DNA of 64,000 bases from Cyprinodon diabolis (GCA_030533445.1 CM060070.1:24829501-24893500); one strand, 5' to 3'; counted from the stretch's first letter, positions 22,877 to 36,500 are shown. Numbers and translations: made by a program. Notes: generated by a model from the sequence alone, not told the origin.

Positions 22877-23415
22877 AAAAATGAATACCTTAAGACTACC
22901 GTAGTTCAGGAGCATATCTAATTAAGTTAGAAATATGAATGTTTTTGCTTTAAACAGTGCTTTAAACAGAGCCATCCCATGCCATGCTACACTTCCTGCT
23001 TTTTTGACAGGATGACTGATGGAGGTCTCAGCTCATGGACCGGTCTGCAGCCCTAAGGGCTCTAACAGCCAGGGCTAATTGATAATTCATTATGACGGTC
23101 TGGCAGGACAGAGAGATAAGTGTTAGCAAATAGTCTGCACATACAAGTATAACAGTGTTGACTGTACTGTGAGTCTGCTGCCGAGCATTGGGACAACTTA
23201 TTTAGCTTTTCAATGACTAATTTAATCAGGAAAACTCTGACAGATTCAGTGCTTTCATAGCAGCAGAGCTGTTACACGGACCAATCTGAAGGATTTAGTG
23301 AGGATTCAGAGTCACATTTGTTAGTTTAAAAGATCTAAATCTTTTTGCTTTCCCTGCATTGTTATTGTTTGAAGTATTAACTATAACTCAGGGGCGAAGA
23401 ATTATTCTTCACCTT

Positions 23416-24594
23416 GGGCCGGATTTATCAAAGGTTTGCGTGTATTAAAACGTGAGCTATTTCATTGCGCACGCTAAAAAATGTACAAACTGATCTATCA
23501 ACAGCGTGCTAAAAGGATTTGCTCTTTAAAACGTGCTAAATAGCGCCTCTTATCCATTTAGTACTTTTTCTGCAATGAATATTCAATATGGGGCGTTTAC
23601 ACGCAAAAGTGCGACTTGTGGGAGGAGAACATGTAAATATATTAATTTAGCACTCGCAAAGTGATTTATCAAACTTGAACGCAATTTTGCTAACGGTATC
23701 TGACTCTATATTTAACACGTTTCAAAAGAAGGTGCAAATGGTCTGTATGCGTAATTGCGCACACATGGCAGCGGTTATTGTCGCAAGAAGGAGACACTGA
23801 AATGAAGCAAGGAGACGCAGAGAACGCATTTTTTCACTCCGTGTGAATATTTTTGGAATGAACGAGGAAACGATCATCAAAACATATCGTTTATCCAGCA
23901 TTGCCATTTTGGAGCTGTTGGGCGAACTCCGAATGGATTTGGAGCCAGCCACAAGGAGGACCCACGCAACACCAGATATCACAAAACTCCTTGCAACATT
24001 ACACTTTTCTGCATCTGGGATCTCCCAATCTCGTTTTTCAGAAGTGCTGTCCGACGTTCTAAATGCCATGTCGCCCTGACGCCCTACCGGAGAACCCCGA
24101 CCCCTGCGCCTGTGGAGCAACATGCCAATGCTGCGGGGATGCGTACGCGCAGTCATCTCCTCCACAGTCCCATTGTGAGCCATTTGGTATGTGCATTTTT
24201 CTACAGGCCAATATAAAACACCTGTTTGGTTTTTTTTGTTTTTTTTTACTGCAGTGAAGTAGAAATTCAGCCACATACCACCTTAGGGAATAAAGGTTGC
24301 CAAAGTTTATATATATATATATATATATATATTTGGAGGGGTGGGGGTGTCACTGTAAGATTAAAATTTCTTATTGCACTAGTTTGCACAAACTACAAAC
24401 TACTTTGCCGCAAACCACAAAACGCGCAAAACCATCATTTAAATAGGGCGTCTCCAACAGTATTGCACCTGCCAGCAGTTACGCAATCGCTCTTGTTAAA
24501 TCACCCGCAAACCATGGTTCAGCCCCTCGCGCAAAATTCCAGTTTGCGAGCACAAATTACTGCACGCAAAATTGGATCTTGATAAATCCGGCCC
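23416..24594 (+). mobile_element. PIF/Harbinger transposon, internally deleted
   Basis: A 1,179-bp element with inverted repeats beginning GGGCCGGATTTATCAA at both ends and a CTT target duplication at 23,413-23,415 and 24,595-24,597. It holds only the start of a Harbinger (HARBI1-type) transposase gene, so it depends on another copy for movement. A (TA)12 microsatellite at 24,308-24,332 has grown inside it. Both subterminal regions carry repeated GCGCA/TTTGCG motifs that may serve as transposase-binding sites (inference). Confidence 0.85.
23764..24079 (+). pseudogene. Harbinger (HARBI1-like) transposase, N-terminal fragment
   Basis: The frame from ATG 23,764 is interrupted by one TGA near 23,800. 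It continues as MNEETIIKTYRLSSIAILEL and then HATPDITKLLATLHFSASG, the conserved N-terminal part of Harbinger DDE nucleases. The next block (SQSRFSEVLSDVLNAMS) follows at once, so some residues between appear lost. The frame stops at 24,079, before any of the catalytic D, D and E. This is a dead remnant. Confidence 0.8.
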
Positions 24595-24597
24595 CTT

Positions 24598-25984
24598 GTA
24601 TCTGCAGGGAAAACACTATGCTTCAGTAACTCTAATCATCATAATTATGCACCTATTGCAAGAATAGTAAGGCTATCGTGAGAGTTTTTGAGTCATCAGT
24701 AGCTTACTGGGGTCAGATCCACTTATTATAGGTATCACAAAAGTAACAAATTCTTCAAAAATGTTTTATTTCTATGTGCTTTTTTTATGCTCCTACCGGT
24801 TCTGGAATAACCTTGGCTTATTTTATGACATATCTGGGCAGAATGTGCTAATTTGATCTAAATTGCCAGTTTTCTTATCGAACATTCAGCTTTAAACATT
24901 GTTCATAATTGTGCAATGCAGAATCTTTACAATCGCCTGATTAACTTAAGGCAATCCAAACCAGTTCTGATGTGCGTTTGGACTCACTGTTAGAACATAG
25001 TTTGGTCTTCAGTCCTTTGATCCAAACAAGTTATTATTCTCAGATTAAAGGACACAGGGGAAGATGTTAAAAGATAAGCTGGTACTAGTAAGGCTCAAGG
25101 TTGCCGTGAACATGAATGTTTTGAAGAAACAGTATCACAGAGATTTACAAATAAGATAAATAAACCCCAGCTACAAAGCAACATCGATTAAGAGGTGCAG
25201 CTTTCTGCACAGACAAGCCAGCCAAATGCCTTCTGGGAAAGAAAGTTTAGAGACCTATTAACAGAACATGGAACGTATAACACTAAATACAGAGTACATT
25301 TACAGAGATTCATTCAAAAGACTGCAGCTGTAAGAGTCAGGGAAACTCCATGGAAACACACTGGAGACCCCATAATTAGAGTGTGATTAGATGGTCTAAT
25401 AGAATCAGAACAGATACAAAGACCCGCCTGAAAAACCTCAAATCTTTCTGGGATTACTGAATGACGTTTCAAATGGGAGAATCTCTTACAAGGGCTCATT
25501 GGTGAGAGGATCCAAATAGATGACATCATTGCAGTGATCGGAAAACTCTTCTGCCTGCATTGCAAACTGTTCCAAACACAGCTGAGGAGGAAAAGCAGAA
25601 AACGGCAGGCAAGGGGATGACGACATGTAAAGTTGCTGGGAAACGAAATCTAAGACGGATCTGGTTTGGAACAAACCCAGTAATAATGAAAATGAAGCTG
25701 GCCTCCAGAGAGAAGCCACTGGTCATATAGAGAGGCTTAGATCAGCAACTGTATCAAAGGGTCGGTAGAACTTAGTGATTATCTGTTATTATAACTATCT
25801 ATCAATGATAAAAACCATTTAAATGTGATTAAAGAAATTACATTCTTACATCTTGCATTCTAATGCAAAGAATCAGGTGTTGCATCTGACCCTGATGCAG
25901 GGGTTGCTGTTGCAACATATTACAAATACAAAATATTATACCGTTAATAAAATTTTACTACTATTTGCAATAAAAATGTTTTAA
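24598..25984. other. Non-coding stretch
   Basis: No gene is recognised. Open frames at 25.2-25.7 kb lack recognisable domains. Confidence 0.45.
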
Positions 25985-26202
25985 AAAAATGTCAATCCCT
26001 TTATTGTCCCAAAATGGGGAAATTTGTTCTCTGCATTTAACCCCTTTGGGAGCAGTGGGCTGGATTGCTCCCCTGGGTAACAATCATTGCTTAAGGGTCT
26101 TGCTCAGGGACCCAGAGTGGAGGCTGTGAGGATCAAACCGTGTACTTGCAACATTCTCAGAGCACAAGCACACTGCTCTAACCACTAGACCAACACTCCC
26201 CT
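25985..26202 (-). mobile_element. tRNA-derived SINE
   Basis: Read on the minus strand it opens with GGTCTAGTGGTTAGAGC (A-box region, about 26,175-26,193) and a B-box-like GGTTTGATCC (26,130-26,139). A body with ACTCTGGGTCCCTGAGCAAG and GGGGTTAAATGCAGAGAACA follows, and it ends with GGACAATAAAGGGATTGACA. This arrangement is typical of fish tRNA-related SINEs. It shares its body with the split SINE at 15.2-16.3 kb. Confidence 0.8.
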
Positions 26203-26624
26203 CTCAACAACTAATAATTTTACTAAAGTAATATTAATACATCATTCATTAACTTTGATCAGAAAGCAACTAAATATTTCTATGATTGTATAATTAACCT
26301 TTATTTAATCAATTTTCAGTACAGCCATTCAGCATGCAAAATAAACTTTTGAGAATACTGGGCCTCCAAGCCGATGTGGAAAACCATAATGGAATAAAAA
26401 TAATTATGTCCACAGTAATAGAACCTTTGCATCATTCACGTTTTTATTCAAATGCATGTATATTTTATCAAATCAAACGACTCAGTCTATTCTCCTCAGC
26501 ACAGAAAAACATAGTTATGAAAAGACACGGACACATTTGCTCATTCAAACAGACATAAATCTTCTGTTCCTGCTCCAACATAAAGAACTTTATTGTATTT
26601 AGGTAAAAAAAAAAATTAAAATTA

Positions 26625-27195
26625 ATGTTCATAATCCGGGAACAGAGGGGGAACTGTTGGGGACCATGTTCTATGGGGCATATGGTCTCTCTACAAGCTG
26701 TGCAGAAATTTGGGCGGTATTATACACTGTTCCCAGTGCATGTTGGACCCAGGAGGGCTTCCCTCTGTCACCAGTCCTGTTCACAACCTTTATCTGAAGG
26801 ATTTCTAGTCGCAGCCGCTGGATGGGGTCTGGCTCGAGACTTGGGTGGCTGGGCTCTCCCTTACAGATAGGGTGAGGAGCTCAACCATCAGGGAGAAGCG
26901 CTTTCTTCACATTGAGAGGAGTACAGTAGGCTGAGGTGACGCAGACATCTGGTTTTGATCCCCCTTGGATGCCTTTCTCTAGAGGTATTCCATGCACATT
27001 CAAACAGGAGAAGGCCCCAAAGACGACTCAGGACACGCTGGAGGGACTATGTTTCCCAGGTGACCCTGAATGCCTAGGGCTTCGCCCAGAAGAGCAGGAG
27101 CAACTGGAAAGTCTTGGAATATCTGCTGCGACTGCAGTCCACCTGACCCAGTCCCAGATAAGCAGAAGCAGTGACTATGAGTAATAATGAATAAA
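26625..27195 (+). mobile_element. RTE/Rex3-like LINE 3' fragment, decayed
   Basis: The plus strand contains scrambled pieces of a LINE reverse transcriptase: VSLQAVQKFGRYYTLFPVHVG at 26.68-26.75 kb, then in a shifted frame a piece like DRVRSSTIREKRFLHIERS (about 26.87-26.92 kb), then RLRTRWRDYVSQ (about 27.02-27.06 kb). It ends with a tail reading CCCAGATAAGCAG and a (TGAATAA)-like run. The order matches the end of a Rex3-type RTE polymerase, but large internal pieces are missing and frames shift. It is a dead copy. Confidence 0.7.
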
Positions 27196-30014
27196 TGCTT
27201 AAAATATTGGTATACGGTCTGTTTTATATTATTTTAAACAACTGCGACAATGATTGCAGCTGTCCATTTCCCTTTAGCTGAGAAAAAGTCTCGTGAAAAA
27301 ATCTAAATGAGGATGTTTTTTTCTTCACTCTTCCTGTTTGTGATCACTATATAGTTTACAAGGTAAATATTTAAAACCTATCAACAAACATATGAATCCG
27401 CGTTTCCTTACAGTCATCGATGTGTCATAGCACAGATCATGCTGACTAATCTTGTTGATTTATGTTAACTGTCAAAAACATACATTTGTGGAAAATGAAT
27501 TATTACATGACAGTGAAGTAACATATTTAACTAGGTGTTAAGCAGATTACATTTATTTCCTCTCAACAAATGAGCAGATTGTTGCTATAAATTCTATAAA
27601 TGTTGATGTTTTATACTTGATAAGTTAGCCTCAGTTCCATTAGCCCCAACAGAAAGAGTGCTCTCTCCTGGAGAGCAGGTTTAAAAGCTTCAACATGATA
27701 ACAGGAATTTATGTTAACTGTCTAAAAGAAGCCTGTTTTTTTTCTTCTGTGCCAATTGCTGCTCTGGGGTTTCATCAGTTTCCCACTTCAGAAATTATAT
27801 CAAAACATCCAACTGTTGAAGCATATAAGTAAGTATTTTATTCTTAGGACTTAAAGCCTGAAAAATAGAAATAGACAAGCTGAAATTAGTTTGCGTTATC
27901 ATCCTACCTTCATATCTAACATCCTGCATCCTCTCAAGAAGTAGGTTAACATATTTGATCACAAATTTCCCCTACTAAGGTCATGAGCAGTGTCGAGTGA
28001 AGGTTTTTTTTTTCAAAGGCAATATTTGTATGCCCTGCATACTGTGTTTTTTTTTCATCACAAAGCTAGTCAGTTTAGATATGTTAGTATTATGCTTGTA
28101 ATTTTAATTTTAACGTTAAGGATACAAATATACTTCGACCCTGCAATGGTTATGAATTCTGTGCTTCTCACACACACACACATACACACACACACCCACC
28201 CACACACACGCACACACACAAGAAGCTTTTTCAATTCAAAAGCTTATTGGATGGGAAGTGAAATGTCTTCAAACTTTAAAACAAAGTCCAGTGGATTGTT
28301 TCTAATTTTCTTTTTTTGGAATGACTATGACCTGGATAACGAGAATCTTCACCAGCATAAATTAAGTATCTTGAGACCTTAGGGTTAGTTATAAGAGGTC
28401 AGGGGAAAGTGATATTAATAAATATGTTATACGTTGTGGGATATGTTTTCATTGTAAACTAAGGGACAATGAGTGCAGAGTGAATAGAATTTTCTGGGCC
28501 TCAACCCTGAGAAGGAGCGATTTCTGGGACAGGTTTAGGACTACTCTAAAGTTGTTTTAAGTCAGAGAGAGCAAATAAATATTCTTCTGGATATGTACAG
28601 TGTGTGTTAGTCCATGCTGTTGTAAATTCCAACACCATCACTGTCAAACATTGGGGATAAGCCTTCTTAATGCCTTGGGCCTAGAACAGCTCCCAATCTT
28701 TTGCCTGATGAAAAACCAACAAAAAATTCCTGCCTTTATTAGCTCAAGGCTCAGAGACATTTGTTGTATCATATTCGACATGTCAGGGGTTGATCCAAGA
28801 CCCTCATTGTTCTCTCGTTCTCTCTCTTCTTACAACAACAAGGCCTGTTCTCTGCTCCAAATGAGGTAGACTGGGTTAATGATGGTTGCGTGCAGACATG
28901 GCTATGCCCTTAATAATTACCTCGCTGCCTCTGCCTCCAGGTGTTCAGTAGACAGCTAATGATGGGCTGTCTGAGAGCAAGAGAAAGCTGAGGGTGAGGC
29001 AAAGAGCAGCGCAGACGAGGATCGGCTGCCGTCACCACATCGACAACTTAGTGGCATATAAGAGCAAGAAAATGAAGAGGTTTAAAAAAAATCTGTGAAA
29101 GTCAGTCTATTTTAAAAATGTTCAATGCAATTGCCAAAAATACATTTATATAGTTTACACATTTCACATTGTTTTCAACAGCCAAATGCTTTCAGTGTGC
29201 TTCATTCTTATGCCACACACTGACTAACAGAAAGAAATGAAAATCTGGAAACATTTGATGTGTTAGTATTATGGTAAATAAATTTGCTGCAAACACAAAA
29301 AGCGATCCAAATCAAAAAATGAGACAAGCAATCACAAGCATTAGACACACAAACATACAAAACATGGAGAACAAAAGACACTATCGAAAAGAGAAATGCC
29401 GCATTCAAAGAAAAGACACATAAGCAAAGTGCAAAAATGGTGCAAAAACATAAATGCTGCAAACAGAAAATGTTGGTGGGAAATGGGATAAAGATGGTTA
29501 AATAGAGGGAAACCTTACCAAAAAATGCAACATTGTCAGAGACTTGGCTGAATGCAGCTGTAACTGAATCAAGGTGGTTCTGTTCAAGTGGGCTGAGTGA
29601 TCCGCACATTTCTTTTGTGTATGTCTAAAAAAAGTTAGGTAATAGTCTGTAAACTATAGTGCTGGTTTTTTTTTTAGTTGACAGTATTCAATATTTTGTG
29701 TCATACAAAATTCAAGGAAATTCCTTTATATTTTATAATTGTAATGAGAGAAAATGAATAAAGGTCCATGTAGTCAAATCCCTTTGAAAGATTTAACAAC
29801 ATGGGTGGATTAAAAGAAAAATTCCCTGTATTAGCAAATATTTTGCATTTTGCTCATTTTCATAGTTTTTTCCAATATCATTAGCTTAGATCGGCCATAG
29901 AAAATCTTGTAGATGCAACATAGTTTAACCAAATCCCAATGTATCCCTTTCATTTTATAGTCCCCCTTAAATGTTTTGGATATTTACAAAGTGAAGGTTT
30001 AATTAAGATAATAA
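27196..30014. other. Non-coding stretch with a CA microsatellite
   Basis: No gene is recognised. A CA-rich microsatellite lies at 28,149-28,220. The segment at about 28,870-29,010 looks like conserved regulatory DNA (see findings). The 133-residue minus-strand frame at 29,208-29,609 comes from a biased AAACA-rich stretch. Confidence 0.45.
28149..28220. repeat. (CA)n compound microsatellite
   Basis: CA units interrupted by single T, CC and G changes over about 70 bp. Confidence 0.95.
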
Positions 30015-30543
30015 GTAGGTGTAGGTGCTGAGAGGAGGGAGCGGTTCAAGCTTACATCCATCATGGACAATACCTTCCACCCTTTGCACCAGACTGTAGA
30101 GGAGCAGAGCAGCTCCTTTAGTGAAAGACTTTTACACTTTGTAAAAAAAACGACCACCACCGTAGGTCATTCATCCCTGCTGCAACTAGCATCTACAATG
30201 TGACACTGCAACAGCAATAACTTGTGCAATGTATAATTTGCAATTACTATTTTATACCCTGTGCAATAATCTGTTTCTCTATATTTGGCACCCAGTGCAA
30301 TAACTATATATATAAATATCAATCTATATAAATACCCATGTAAACACCCTGTGCACTAACCCTGTATAATAATCCTACCATAAAAAAAAAAACCTCATAG
30401 GTTGACTGACTGTATCTACTGTATATATCCGTTGCACCTTTTTCTTCCTTTGGGACATTCTTCTTCTCCTTTGACTATTTGAGCTGATGTAACAAGTAAA
30501 TTTCTCCACTGTGAGATCAATAAAGTCAATCAATCAATCAATT
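30015..30543 (+). mobile_element. LINE (Rex1-like) 3' end with (TCAA)n tail
   Basis: At 30,035-30,140 one frame reads RERFKLTSIMDNTFHPLHQT and then a block with SSSFSERLLHF, the C-terminal signature of fish Rex1/L2-type LINE polymerases. A 3'UTR with repeated GTGCAATAA motifs follows and ends GATCAATAAAGTCAATCAAT. The two shorter minus-strand fragments at 11.8 and 33.4 kb are copies of the same tail. This copy is 5'-truncated and decayed. Confidence 0.8.
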
Positions 30544-33426
30544 AACACTTATTAATTTAATTTACCAGCAAATGTAGATATTTAAACTGGTTGTGATCCT
30601 TAGTTTGAATCAACAACTAATATATGTTAACGAATGTAATTTATAATTTCAATTTGTAATTGTCAAACATTAACCAAACCAAAAGCCACATATCTATATA
30701 ATCATGCTGTTAACTCAAAAGAGTGTTCAGCACTAGCCCTTAAGACAAAATATTAATAACAAAAATTTGGTAAATAAGATTATTATCTCTTAATTAACTC
30801 TTCAATAATGCTAAAAAGAAAAACACACACTAAACTACTGAAAGAAAAGCTTTCATTTCTTAAAAATATGATCTTAATTTTCCTTTAGCATTTGTTTTTT
30901 CCATTTCACATAGTTATAAATACAGGGATTAGTAAGTGAGTAAAACGAGAGTTGCAGTTCAAAATATAAAATTAAGGCAAGTAACTGATTAACAGGGGCA
31001 TGTGCAGGCAATTGATGACAAAAAGAAAACGGGAATCAGCTCTCGGCTCAGAGAACAAAAACAGTTAACTATCCTGTCCATCAGCTACAAAATTTAACCA
31101 GTTAAGAGCAAATAGCAAGAATTCATATTTGAGTTTTATTAATCATTCATGAGTCATTTTTAACATGGCCTACTAAAGATTTAGCAGGGGGTTACATCAA
31201 GGAAGTTGCAGATACGATTACACTGAAATGGACTCACTCTACTTTTAGCCTTGTTTTGAGCCATAATAACTGAATAATCAGTATGCATATAATAGCCCAG
31301 TCTGATTAGAAGAAATGTCAGTGGTTAAATGTAACTAGGCCATTCAGTCAGTGAAATCAATTATAGCCTACTGAGGAGAAAAAGTATATGGCATTTTGTT
31401 TTGATACAAGTGCTTCCAAGGCTCTGTTGCTTGATTGCTGTGGAAAAGACTGAACAAAAACCACTTGAGCTCCTTGTTAGAAGAACATCAAGTTTCCTAA
31501 GAAGCGGAGTATAATCCTGCAGTTCCAGAGATGTTATTAGCATAACCCCATGTCAAAGGACACAACTATCTAATGAGAGAATATTGTAAAGAGCAAAAGT
31601 TTAACCAGTGTGTGTATAAACTCAAGAGGATGTGAACTGTGAATGACACCAGGTTATATTCAAAACCAGCAGCTTGATTAAGGACAGGCAACTCATCATG
31701 CTAACAGTAAGAAAAAAAAAAAGAAGCCTCCCACAATGTAATAAACGGCAGAAATTACAAGAATGTATTGACTCAGATGAGTTACTGCTTCGTGAGTGAA
31801 GGGTTATCATTCCTTTTTTTACTTCCAAATGCTCACACCTAGAACATGGAGCAAGAGCTGCCATATAAAACATTTTTATTTACGCATCTAGTTTACACAA
31901 AAGGTCTAGTTACCTGCAAAGATGATAAATAATGCAGTTGCACGTTGTTCACCTCACTTAAGGATCCAAAAAAAAAAGTCTCAAAAATAAAACAAATGGA
32001 CTTCAGTTCTTATTAATGATAATGTTCTGGTATTCATTCAAATTGTATTTTTCAGTTCTTATCAAGGAAGAAGTTCCTGCATGTTTTGAAAGCTGAAATT
32101 GGGGTCCTGCTTGTGTGTTTAGAGGTAAGTTGCTTAACAAAATATAATCACGGTGATCCTCAGAGAATGTCCCTTATTCTTAAGCTGCAGCTCCATGAAG
32201 CTGGGTCTTGCCCTGATGAGCTAGCTCTCCTCTGCTGAGCCATGGCTTTGTGAAGAGTTTAAGCCTGATGCTCCATCAGTTTCAAACCAATCCTTACCTT
32301 CTTGCATCCAAGGTAAAATATTTAGTATTTTTCCTTAGATTCCCACTGTCTTGCATTGACACCCCAGAGAGGACTCCGTTGATTCAGGCTTGTTAAACAA
32401 AAGGAGGATTTTATTTCAAACGTACAGAATTGTACATAAATCTGGAGAGGCGAACCAGATTGTAAAAAAAAATGTCTGCTGATGATGATGTACAGATGAT
32501 GCTTTAATTTGCTGCATCATCTCTAAGGCTATAGCTCAGACGTTGAGAGCATCCTACACATTTCCGTATTAAAACCCCCTTAGCCTTCAGCTTCAGCATG
32601 ATCTTACAGTAAGTAGGTTCATAAATCCATACTTTCCCTTTTATCCCCTTTTCCCTTTTAACACTTTACCACTGGATCCCTGGCCTGGTAATATGATCTG
32701 AACAAAAGACAAGCAACTTTAGTATCATCAGATACTATAATGTTAAAAATCTCCCAATGAGCCAGATTATCATCTGCACTAAGAATGCAATGTTGCTTTA
32801 TATTGTTAGAATCCAATCAGCACGTTTATTCAGATCTGGAGAATTGCACACCACAAACACATTGAGACTTGAACTTGTCCCTCATTAATATTTATTTGAG
32901 ATAGCCCTTCTGGGGAAGAAAGCACACCACAAAGGTTTGTAGTCTAGCTGCTTTTGATTTTTACATTTTTTCTGGATTTACCATGTCTTGGATGACTGAA
33001 TCTTCTACTGCTAACAAATTAACTACATTATGAGTCCTGAGAGCAACACACATTACATCCTAACAGGTTTTATGCAGGTCAGTGAGAAGTTAGAACTCTT
33101 CCCTCAATTCACATCTGGTTACAACCTTTTTTAAGTAAAGGCGGCTGCTGTAGTCGTAAGCTAAGCTAAAGTTCAATGTACTTCTATTAAATGTTCGGCG
33201 ACCAGTGTGTCACCTTCTCTCTTTGTAGACCTTATTTTCAATGAAAGCTGTCTGAGCACAGAAACGTGACATTGAAATGGTGAGTTCTGGCCTACTGAGT
33301 AGTTTTTGACATCCTTTATTGTTTTGCTTTTGAGTTTCATTTCTAAGCATCTTTGCACAGTGGTCTGTGTGCAGAGTACCTGTAACCAAATGAAGGCAAA
33401 GGGGATTCAGAGGTGGAAAAAATACA
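30544..33426. other. Non-coding stretch
   Basis: No gene or named repeat is recognised. It is AT-rich with many short homopolymers. Confidence 0.45.
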
Positions 33427-33427
33427 G

Positions 33428-33557
33428 ACTGATTGATTTTATTGATCTCACAGTTGAGAATTTTTCTCTTTACATCAGCTCAAATAATCAAACGAGAAGA
33501 ATGTGCCAAAGGAAGAAAGAGGTGCATTGATATATGCAGTATATGCAGTGCGTCCAC
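33428..33557 (-). mobile_element. LINE 3' tail fragment, copy 2
   Basis: On the minus strand the sequence TTTCTTCCTTTGGCACATTC, a TTTGAGCTGATGTAAAGAG block and GTGAGATCAATAAAATCAAT match the last 130 bp of the LINE at 30,015-30,543. It is 5'-truncated. Confidence 0.75.
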
Positions 33558-36500
33558 ATATGACAGATATTTAATATCTAAAATGGAACTATATATAAAC
33601 AAAGTCAGAGGTGCAAAATGAAAACACAGGCACTTAAGAAGTGGAGAATTTTAAACACAGAGGAGAGGTGATCAATGCAACTAGCGACAGATGAGACTGA
33701 TTAGCAGAGTGGGACCCACTGGACGAGAAACAGAGACAAAGAGCATTAAAACTGAAAGAATGGCAGAATGGTTATTTAACACAGAAACTCCACAGAAAAC
33801 AGAGACACAAAAGCCAACAAAATACTGGGGAACTCAGAAACAGTAACAAAGAAAACAGAAATAACTCAGATTGGAAAGGACCAGAATGACCAATAACAAT
33901 CTAAACAGTGCAGAACTAAAAGAAAAACTGACTACAGAATAACAATATCTAAATTACGATACATCCAAAATCTTGAGATGACTGACTATTCGTGAGTGTG
34001 GACAGAACATTTGCATAGTGTTGCATAGATTAGGTATCGTTGTTGCTGAGATTTCAAAGTAACTTGTTGCAGCCCTGTTTAGTCGGCAATCAGGTTATGT
34101 TTGCTATGTTAAAAGTGTAGGAAGACATGGATGTAATAAGATATTAATAAGATGGCATAACTTCCCATGTCAACAATGGCAAGGCTGAGATAAGGGTTTT
34201 ATGTTCTCAGAGAAAACCTAGATTTAACAAAAATAGGTAAAATTCCTGGATATTGATCATTTAGAATGGCCTTCATCAGATACTTGGGGCTGGAATTAGA
34301 TATCCCAAGTGGATTAATATTTGGAGATATTCATATTAAGTGAAATGGATTCCCAAAACGGAGCAATGTACCCAAACAGAAACTGCCAGATGTCCATGAG
34401 CCCATCGTTCAGTATCTGTCTTTTCTCATTAACACAGAGCATGAGTTCATCCATTGGCAAAATCAAGAACTCAAAGGAAAAACTCCCCCAAGAAAACATC
34501 CTGGTTATTTGGCTAGCCTCCAGTGTCCCATTCAACATTCAAACGTTAACAAGAGCTGCAAATATCCAGTGTTATGGTTACAGTTGCACCCCATCAATCA
34601 GGATCTGTCTGTTTTCCCTAACAAGAGACGCTATCCACAAGAAAAGATGAAAAACTGTTTAACATTTTTTTCCCCTCACTTGCTGATACAAGAATCCAGA
34701 ACAATTTCTAAATCCTTTTCAGGAGGATATACTGTCTGTTAGAGTTGTAAATCATGATATTCTCTGCAGTTCATAAAGAAAACTCAAAATATTCTTCAGA
34801 CATAAAACAGTGAAAATGGGAGAGACAATGCACTGAGAAACAAAGAAGAGCACAAACAACAGTGGAAAACCAAATTCTTGAGTTCTTTCATAATTAAGTG
34901 GAGAACGTCCATCCATCTTTACTAGATTATGCTATTTTCTTCTCTGGAGTATAAATAAGAAAAAAGGGTTATTGTGAAGGGAGATTATTTCTGATGCCAG
35001 TGGAGAAGGCAGTGCTTTCAAAATCTACACAAGCCCTGGGAACAGCTGTTTCCTCTTTATCAGATTTCAGATAGCATACAGCGGATACACAGGAGAACTG
35101 CCAGAGGTTACCAGATATAAAAGAAAAAAGGCAGCCAAACTGTCAACTTCAATTCTCTCATAAAACATTTGTTTCCTCTTTATTGAATAGATAATATGTT
35201 TCACTCCAAATAATTGCAACCCCCCACCCCCCCCCCGAAAAAAACACATTTACCAATATCAAAACAAGTTTTTATCCTGAGGCCTCAATGCCTGCAATCT
35301 GTGTTGATTTTGTCGTCAACTTTGGGAATATATAAATGAGCCGCATTTTTTCTCTTCCCCTTTCTTAAACCCCCCCGCTCCCATTTGTTGTTATGCCTGA
35401 GGACTGAGAATTGCGAACACTTACCTAATTGTGCAATGCAAGTTGTTCCGAGGGCGATTATCAGGGTTTGGCTTTAGAAAGTTTCCTAAGTAAAGAGACA
35501 GGTTTTCCTAAAGAGGAGCACTGCAGACATCTGTTAAAAACGGGAATCCACAGCCATCCCAGCAGCTGTCTGAGGCTTACTGTTCTCATAATAACACACT
35601 GGGGTTAAGCAGTTGGTGTCTATTAAAATAGCAGTATTATAAACAGAGAGTAAAACATGTTTTTGATTCATTTATCAGTGGCAAGTTTTTCCTGTACATT
35701 TGAAAATATTCATGCATTGACCAGCAGAAACCTTGATGTTTTCCTTAACTTAAAAATTGTTACCTTAACTTATCTAAGTAGCTTTTATCTAATGAGAACC
35801 CAATACTATAAATATCAAGCCCTATACTCATGCAAAAGTTTGCATCAATTTGGGAAGTTGGAAAAAATGGCTCACTGTGTTATAAGTGCAGCAATCATTT
35901 CCTATAATTACTTAAAAACTCCTTTTAGCGATATATATAAAAGAAACAGCTACACCACAGTTCTTTACTTTCAATTCTTCATGCAACAGACAGCAGAGGG
36001 GATTTCTTACAGCTGCAGGTACTGACACAGGCGTACACATGTTAGTAAGGGACTGGTGTGTTTTTGTTTAAGTCTGGCTTCATAGCAACATTCTTGGATC
36101 CAGGTGGACCTGCAAGAGGAGCTGCAGATAAAATCCCTCGCAGCAAAAGCTGTACCAATGGGTCTGCTACCAAGCATCCTGTAAGATCCGATCCTGTGGC
36201 ATGTATTTAATTTAATATCCTATGCATTCCTCATCCTAGTGATGAGGGCCATCTATCCACCGGGCAGTAGCACAGCAGCCGGTTACCGTGGACACTCATG
36301 CTTCAAGCTGATATAGAGGGGTTACTGACTACACTAACTAAGTTAGTAAATGAGGCTAAACTAGTTTCGCAGGCAAGTCTCTTGGTTGCTTAGGTAACTG
36401 GAAATGTGATTCTAGTGGATTACTAAGAGCAGTGCTTTTTATACAAACAACAGAAACAACACATTGCTGGATTATCCTTCTTGCAAAATGTCTCTGCATC

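Noticed and set aside
29208..29609. 133-residue minus-strand hydrophobic frame
   Set aside because: Derived from an A/CA-rich plus strand; the Phe/Cys/Leu bias is compositional.
34321..34650. 109-residue plus frame opposite a 74-residue minus frame
   Set aside because: No domain, no splice sites and no start context; probably chance. A weak internal similarity (GTATCTGTCTTTTCTCATTA versus GGATCTGTCTGTTTTCCCTA) is too short to call a repeat.
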